Positions 59,235 to 64,000 of a stretch of DNA of 64,000 nucleotides are shown piece by piece. This stretch comes from CAZFHZ01 sp964519015. GTDB lineage: Bacteria; Blakebacterota; Blakebacteria; Blakebacterales; CAYUVJ01. Position 1 is the first letter of the stretch. Each line of letters starts with the position of its first letter. The notes beneath the pieces are model-generated. The model did not search any database and was not told the DNA's origin. It was given only the letters and a program-made list of their open reading frames with translations. The DNA is taken from contig CAZFHZ010000006.1 in NCBI GenBank assembly GCA_964519015.1, positions 1 through 64,000 of the forward strand, in the 5' to 3' direction. Both the position numbers and the translations under genes were made by a program.

Positions 59235-59801
59235 TCACACCACCGAACGGATCTTCGCCAGCCGCTCTTCTAATTTTTCGAGCCGCTCGGCGACGCTGTT
59301 GGCCCCGATGAGTCCAACCTGACTCTTGGTCAGATACCGGTAATAGTTGTTCAGCTCCCCGCGCATCTCGTCGAGCGCCGCGCGTACGACCCGCTGACGC
59401 CGGGCCAGGAACTGGAAGGCTTCGTTCGCCTGCTCGATCGTGAAACGCTCCCGCTCGCTCGCCTCGGGAGGGGTATCCACGACCGGGTAGCGGCCGCTCC
59501 GGACGGCCTGGAAGGCGACATCGAGTCGCAGCCAGACATCATCCGCTTTGATCGCCCGACGCTCGGCCGCCAGCCGCCGGGCCCGCAGCGCGAGCAGCCG
59601 GGTTCCGGCCAGGGCGGCCAGCAGCAGCCCGCCCAGGGCGGCTGCGGCCAGACTCCAGATCGGCAGTGGCAGACGGGCGGCGAATCCGGAGGCTCCGATC
59701 AGGATGCCGATCATGGCCACCCCCAGGCCCAGGAGGGCCGCCGTCTGCCAGCGGCCTCGCCTTACGGCGTTCGTGCGTTCCATGGCGATTGAAGCATTCA
59801 T
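59235..59801 (-). CDS. membrane protein with two helices and a coiled-coil tail
   Basis: A 188-residue protein of unknown family. After a short basic head, two hydrophobic helices (AALLGLGVAMIGILIGASGF and IWSLAAAALGGLLLAALAG) are followed by about 110 charged residues of predicted alpha-helix ending in VAERLEKLEERLAKIRSVV, likely a coiled coil in the cytoplasm. ATG at 59801 has GGGAG eight bases upstream. Convergent with the sigma-54 activator gene and divergent from purSL. May be a scaffolding or sensory membrane protein; nothing more specific can be said. Confidence 0.7.
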   Translation of the reverse strand: MNASIAMERTNAVRRGRWQTAALLGLGVAMIGILIGASGFAARLPLPIWSLAAAALGGLLLAALAGTRLLALRARRLAAERRAIKADDVWLRLDVAFQAVRSGRYPVVDTPPEASERERFTIEQANEAFQFLARRQRVVRAALDEMRGELNNYYRYLTKSQVGLIGANSVAERLEKLEERLAKIRSVV

Positions 59802-60147
59802 GGTATCGTCTCCCGCTGCGTAAACAACGCAAGCCGCATGCCAACCCGGGCCGGCGGACCGGTCCGTTCCGCCTCGATGGTCGTAACGCATTGTCCTGCA
59901 TGGTAATACAGGATCAGAACGCGATCTTGGGGGGTCTTCCGACCGGCCTGGCGACCGAGGGATCCAGGGTACTAGGTCACCATATTGTAACAGTGATACG
60001 TTAACCGACCTGACTGGTACGTATTCGTAACAGGTGTTCGCTCCGCTGCCCGCGACGGCCGTAGTAGCCATGAGAGACCGGGAACCGGCGCCCGCACGCC
60101 CCGCAATCCCGGTAGTCACGTGTCTGGAGCCCGATTATCTTGACCGC
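59802..60147. other. divergent intergenic region before purSL
   Basis: A 346-base stretch without a convincing gene. It holds an AT-rich zone at 59980-60040 with two copies of GTAACAG 40 bases apart and an imperfect inverted repeat GTAAC-N8-GTTAA. GTG (60034) and ATG (60070) codons are in frame with purSL and could start a longer form, but the extension has no family similarity. Confidence 0.5.
60113..60141 (+). promoter_or_regulatory. possible promoter giving leaderless purSL mRNA
   Basis: TAGTCA (60113-60118), 17-base spacer, TATCTT (60136-60141), six bases, then ATG at 60148. The -10 is good, the -35 weak. Position matches other leaderless candidates in the window. Confidence 0.4.
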
Positions 60148-63100
60148 ATGGCCGAGCTCCCCCTGCCCCCCCAGCCTCCTCCCGGCCCTCCTTTCCGGAT
60201 CGAACTGGTCTTCCGGCCCGAAGCCCGCGATGCACGGGGGGAGCGCGTGGTGACCAAGGCCGGCCGCGACCTGGGGATCCAGCTGCAGGGGGTCGAGACC
60301 CGCGACGTCTACCTGCTCGATGGCGCCTTCACCGGGCTGGAAGTAGAGCAGATCGCCCGCGCCTTCGAGGACCCGGTTGTGCAACAGGCCTGGGTGGGTG
60401 CCGCCCCGGCCGGGGTGTTCGACTGGGCCCTCCAGGTGGGCTTCAAACCGGGGGTGACCGACAACGTCGGCCGCACCGCCAAGGTGGCCGTCGCCGACCT
60501 GCTCGGCCGGCCGCTGGAAGAGGACGCGGCGGTCTACACGGCCACCTGCTACCTATTGCGCGGCCCGCGCGAGCGTGCGCAGGTGGAGCGGCTGGCCGCC
60601 GACCTGCTGGCCAACCCCCTCATCCACCGTATCGGGATCCGCTCCTTCGGGGAGTGGTCCACCCGGCCCCCCTCCGTGGAAGTCCCCCGCGCCCAGGGGA
60701 GCGGCGAGGTGGTGGTCCACCGCTTCGACCTCGAGGCCGGAGAGGAGCAGCTCCTCGAGTTGAGCCGCCGGAGCCTCTGGGCCCTCAACCGGGAGGAGCT
60801 GCGAGCCATCCGCGACCACTTCCGGGAGCGGGGAGAGGACCCGGTCCGCCGGGCCGCCGGGCTGGGCGCCCAGCCCACCGACGTGGAGATGGAGACGCTC
60901 GCCCAGACCTGGTCGGAGCACTGCAAACACAAGATCTTCCACAGCCGCATCACCTACGAAGAAGCCTCGGGCGGGGGACGCCGGGAGATCGATTCCCTCT
61001 TCAAGACCTATATCAAGGGCGCCACCGCCACGGTCGCCGCCCAGGTGGACTGGCTCCTCTCGGTCTTCAAGGACAACGCCGGGGTGGTGCGCTTCACCGA
61101 GTCGACCGACCTGGTCTACAAGGTGGAGACCCATAACAGCCCGAGCGCTCTCGACCCCTACGGCGGGGCGATCACCGGGATCGTGGGGGTCAATCGCGAC
61201 CCCTTCGGCACCGGCCGGGGGGCCGAACTGATGGTCAACGTCTGGGGGTACTGCTTCGCCTCCCCCTTCTTCGACAGGGAGGTGCCCGAGGGGCTGATGC
61301 ACCCGCGGCGCATCCGGGACGGGGTCCACCAGGGGGTCATCGACGGCGGCAACCAGTCGGGCATCCCCTACGGCCGCGGCTGGGAACTCTTCGACGAGCG
61401 CTACCTGGGCAAGCCGCTGGTCTACTGCGGCACGGTCGGCCTGATGCCGGCGGCGTTGACCGGCGGGGAGCCCGCCCACATCAAGGTGGTCGCTCCCGGC
61501 CATATCATCGTGATGGTCGGCGGCCGGATCGGCGCCGACGGCATCCACGGCGCCACCTTCTCCAGTCAGGAGCTGACCGCCGAGTCCCCCAGCCAGGCGG
61601 TCCAGATCGGCGATCCGATCACCCAGAAGAAGATGACCGACTTCCTGCTCGAGGCGCGCGACCTCGGACTCTATACCAGCATCACCGACAACGGCGCCGG
61701 CGGACTCTCCTCGAGCGTGGGGGAGATGGCCACCTCGACCGGCGGGGCCGAACTAGACCTGGCCCTGGCCCCCCTCAAGTACCCCGGCCTGCAACCGTGG
61801 GAGATCCTGCTCAGCGAGGCCCAGGAGCGGATGACCGTGGCGGTGCCCCCCGACCGGCTCCAGGCCTTCCTCGACCTGGCCGGCCACCGCGAGGTGGAGG
61901 CGACCCCGCTGGGTCATTTCACCGACTCCGGCTGGTTCCACGTCCGCTATGGGGAGCAGACTGTGGCCCTGCTCGACCTGGAGTTCCTGCACGAGGGGTG
62001 GCCCCGCTACCAACTTCCCGCCCGCTGGGACCCTCCCCCGGTCCGACAATTGGCGGGCACTTCGGCCTCCCCCGCCGAGGCCCTGCGGGGATTGCTGGCC
62101 TCCGACAACCTGTGCAGCAAGGAGTCGAAGGCGCGCCAGTACGACCATGAGGTGCAGGCCCGCACGGTGATCAAGCCCTTCACCGGGATTTCCTCCGACG
62201 TGCCGGCCGACGCCACCGTCTTCCTGGTCGACTACGACCGCCCGGAAGGGGTCGTGCTGGCCGAGGGGGTCAATCCCTGGTACAGCGACATCGACACCAG
62301 GGCCATGGCCCTGGCGGTCACCGACGAGGCGGTCCGCCGCCTGGTCGCGGCCGGGGCGCGCCCCGGCACGATCGCCGCCCTCGACAACTTCTGCTGGCCC
62401 GACCCGGTGCTCAGCCCGGCCACCCCCGATGGCCCCTACAAGCTGGCTCAGCTCGTGCGCGCCTGCGAGGGACTCTACGAGGCCTGCGTGGCCTACGGGG
62501 TACCGCTCATCAGCGGCAAGGACTCGATGAAGAACGACTCCACCCGGGGGGGAGTGAAGATCTCGATCCCCCCCACCCTGCTGGTGAGCGCCCTGGGGCG
62601 GATCGACGATGTGAGCACCGCCCGCACCCCGGAACCGAAGGCGGCCGGGGACGAGGTCTGGCTGCTGGGCGAAACCCGGCCCGAGCTGGGCGCCTCGGAG
62701 TTCGCCCGCTGGATCCAGCGGGGGGCGCCGGGTCCGCAGGACGGCGCCGTCGGCGGCCGGCTCCCGGCCGTCGACCCGACCGGACTGGCCCGGCGCTACG
62801 AGCGCCTGCACGGCGCGATCGCCGCCGGCCGGGTGGAGAGCGTCAAGACCCCGACCCTGGGCGGATTGGGCGTGGCCCTGGCCTGGATGGCCTTCGGCGC
62901 CGGACTCGGCCTCTCGATCAACCTCGACCAGGTGCCGGTGGATGAACCGTGCGACCTCTGGGAACTCCTCTTCGCCGAGAGCGCCGGCCGCTTCCTGGTG
63001 ACCGTGCGTCCCGGCGGAGGGCCGGCCCTGGAAGAAGCCCTGGCCGGAGAACCGCTGGCCCGGATCGGCACGGTGACCGCCGAGCCCCGCCTGCGCCTGG

Positions 63101-63180
63101 ACGGGGAGGGGCGGACCGTGCTCGATGAGGACCTCCACGACTTGAAGGCGGCCTGGCAGGCGCCCATGGCGGGTCTGTGA
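60148..63180 (+). CDS. purL: phosphoribosylformylglycinamidine synthase, fused PurS-PurL
   Basis: A 1010-residue FGAM synthase. Residues about 15-190 carry PurS-like segments (RIELVFRPEARDARGERVV; GFKPGVTDNVGRTAKVAVADLLG); the rest is PurL with QTWSEHCKHKIF (catalytic His region), YKVETHNSPSALDPYGG, GNQSGIPYGRG, DNGAGGLSSSVGEMA and SGKDSMKNDS. It converts FGAR to FGAM using ATP and ammonia supplied by PurQ. The Gln amidotransferase of the large PurL type is absent from the C-terminus and is supplied by the gene two bases downstream. ATG at 60148 chosen over GTG at 60034. Confidence 0.94.
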   Translation: MAELPLPPQPPPGPPFRIELVFRPEARDARGERVVTKAGRDLGIQLQGVETRDVYLLDGAFTGLEVEQIARAFEDPVVQQAWVGAAPAGVFDWALQVGFKPGVTDNVGRTAKVAVADLLGRPLEEDAAVYTATCYLLRGPRERAQVERLAADLLANPLIHRIGIRSFGEWSTRPPSVEVPRAQGSGEVVVHRFDLEAGEEQLLELSRRSLWALNREELRAIRDHFRERGEDPVRRAAGLGAQPTDVEMETLAQTWSEHCKHKIFHSRITYEEASGGGRREIDSLFKTYIKGATATVAAQVDWLLSVFKDNAGVVRFTESTDLVYKVETHNSPSALDPYGGAITGIVGVNRDPFGTGRGAELMVNVWGYCFASPFFDREVPEGLMHPRRIRDGVHQGVIDGGNQSGIPYGRGWELFDERYLGKPLVYCGTVGLMPAALTGGEPAHIKVVAPGHIIVMVGGRIGADGIHGATFSSQELTAESPSQAVQIGDPITQKKMTDFLLEARDLGLYTSITDNGAGGLSSSVGEMATSTGGAELDLALAPLKYPGLQPWEILLSEAQERMTVAVPPDRLQAFLDLAGHREVEATPLGHFTDSGWFHVRYGEQTVALLDLEFLHEGWPRYQLPARWDPPPVRQLAGTSASPAEALRGLLASDNLCSKESKARQYDHEVQARTVIKPFTGISSDVPADATVFLVDYDRPEGVVLAEGVNPWYSDIDTRAMALAVTDEAVRRLVAAGARPGTIAALDNFCWPDPVLSPATPDGPYKLAQLVRACEGLYEACVAYGVPLISGKDSMKNDSTRGGVKISIPPTLLVSALGRIDDVSTARTPEPKAAGDEVWLLGETRPELGASEFARWIQRGAPGPQDGAVGGRLPAVDPTGLARRYERLHGAIAAGRVESVKTPTLGGLGVALAWMAFGAGLGLSINLDQVPVDEPCDLWELLFAESAGRFLVTVRPGGGPALEEALAGEPLARIGTVTAEPRLRLDGEGRTVLDEDLHDLKAAWQAPMAGL

Positions 63181-63182
63181 CC

Positions 63183-64000
63183 ATGCCGGCCCGGCAGATG
63201 CAGAGCCTCCGGCCGCGCACCGCCACCCCCCCCCGGGTGCTCATCCCCACCGGCTTCGGCCTGAACTGCGAACGGGAGACCGCCCTGGCCTGCCGGCTGG
63301 CCGGGCTGGATCCCCATCAGGTCCATCTCAACGACCTGCTGGCCGGCCAGGTCCACCCGGCCGATTACGGCCTGGTGGTCATCATCGGGGGCTTCGCCTT
63401 CGGCGACCACCTGGGCGCGGGCAAGGTGCTGGCCTCCCGCCTGACCCACCGGCTCCCCGAGTCGCTGGCCGCTTTTGTGGACCGCGGCGGGCTGCTGCTG
63501 GGCATCTGCAACGGTTTCCAGACCCTGACCAAGATGGGCCTGCTCCCCCGCCTCGACGGGGAGGTCGTCCAGACCGTGACGGTCACCACCAACGCCCGCG
63601 GCCGCTTCCACGACGGGTGGGTCCGGCTGGCCGGGGATCCCGCTTCCCCCTGCGTCTTCACCCGGGGGCTCGACCGGCTGGAGGCGCCGGTCCGACACGG
63701 CGAGGGGATGGTGGTGGCCCGTGACCGGGGTCTGCTCGAACGCCTGGAGGCCGAACACCTGGTGCCCGTCCGCTACGTCGATGACCAGGGGCATCCCACC
63801 GAGGTCTTCCCCTGGAACCCGAACGGTTCCCCCGGCGGCATCGCCGGCCTGTGCGATGAGACCGGCCGTATCTTCGGACTGATGCCCCACCCGGAGGCCC
63901 ACCACTCCCCCTTCCTCCACCCGCAGTGGCCGCGGATGCAGCGGGAGGGGACCCTGCCGGCCTCCGGACCCGGGCTGCTCGTCTTCCGCAACGCCCGGGA
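63183..64000 (+). CDS. purQ: phosphoribosylformylglycinamidine synthase glutaminase subunit, 3' end outside window
   Basis: A class I glutamine amidotransferase, at least 272 residues visible. It begins with a short basic leader, then RVLIPTGFGLNCERETALAC, the oxyanion-loop GGFAFGDHLGAG, the nucleophile Cys in LLLGICNGFQTLTKMG, and the His-Glu pair in GLMPHPEAHH. It generates ammonia for the PurSL subunit. The frame is open to base 64000. The start lies two bases after the purSL stop, so the complex is made from one message. Confidence 0.94.
   Translation, partial: MPARQMQSLRPRTATPPRVLIPTGFGLNCERETALACRLAGLDPHQVHLNDLLAGQVHPADYGLVVIIGGFAFGDHLGAGKVLASRLTHRLPESLAAFVDRGGLLLGICNGFQTLTKMGLLPRLDGEVVQTVTVTTNARGRFHDGWVRLAGDPASPCVFTRGLDRLEAPVRHGEGMVVARDRGLLERLEAEHLVPVRYVDDQGHPTEVFPWNPNGSPGGIAGLCDETGRIFGLMPHPEAHHSPFLHPQWPRMQREGTLPASGPGLLVFRNAR

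Overview
The window is high-GC (roughly two thirds or more G+C, GC-rich third codon positions) and densely packed, with many 4-base stop/start overlaps. It looks like a diderm bacterium: it has a lipid A acyltransferase-like protein, a family 9 LPS glycosyltransferase, beta-barrel and PorV-like outer-membrane proteins, lipoproteins and an EmrAB-type efflux pair. It also has bacillithiol synthesis (BshC), a PurS-PurL fusion and several 6-bladed beta-propeller proteins. Together these suggest a Gemmatimonadota-like genome. That assignment is inference: the window has no rRNA gene. No tRNA, CRISPR array or intact insertion sequence was seen.

Layout. 1-5.2 kb: partial menC-like enolase, nitroreductase, propeller lipoprotein, an ECF sigma/anti-sigma pair and a DUF4097 protein, closed by a clear terminator. 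5.3-9.2 kb: a small membrane protein whose frame is interrupted by TGA, an exported thermonuclease, and a coupled aldehyde dehydrogenase/GMC oxidoreductase pair. 9.2-16.9 kb: SpoIIE-type phosphatase and STAS protein, a CBM9/GHL10 glycan pair, a solitary AAA/DUF4143 ATPase, a degenerate GGDEF protein and an arginine deiminase-fold lipoprotein. 17-22.5 kb: bshC, methyltransferase, glycosyltransferase, lipid A acyltransferase, mnmA. 22.5-28.6 kb: secreted hydrolases, small membrane proteins, alkaline phosphatase.

28.7-48.6 kb is one long minus-strand housekeeping block. In transcription order it reads greA, cDPG synthase-like, carbamate kinase, NYN protein, sucC, sucD, ndk, yceD, rpmF, plsX, fabH, fabD, fabG, acpP, fabF, rnc, lipM-like, orphan peptide-binding protein, histidine kinase, NtrC-type regulator and a PorV-like protein. 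A strong promoter precedes yceD. From rnc onward the genes are mostly joined by 4-base overlaps, so a two-component system is coupled to an orphan solute-binding protein.

48.8-64 kb: SpoIIM-like membrane protein, propeller protein, GntR-controlled ABC exporter, MarR-EmrAB efflux module, another propeller lipoprotein, a sigma-54 activator with a receiver-like N-terminus, and purSL-purQ.

Most notable: the in-frame TGA at 5462-5464; a nested palindrome at the marR start; a 41-bp repeat present twice in the fab/suc block; the exported arginine deiminase-like lipoprotein; the carbamate kinase/cDPG synthase pair; and a recurring promoter pattern in which the -10 element sits only 6-7 bases before the start codon. 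I did not find a clearly new multi-gene defence or mobile system.
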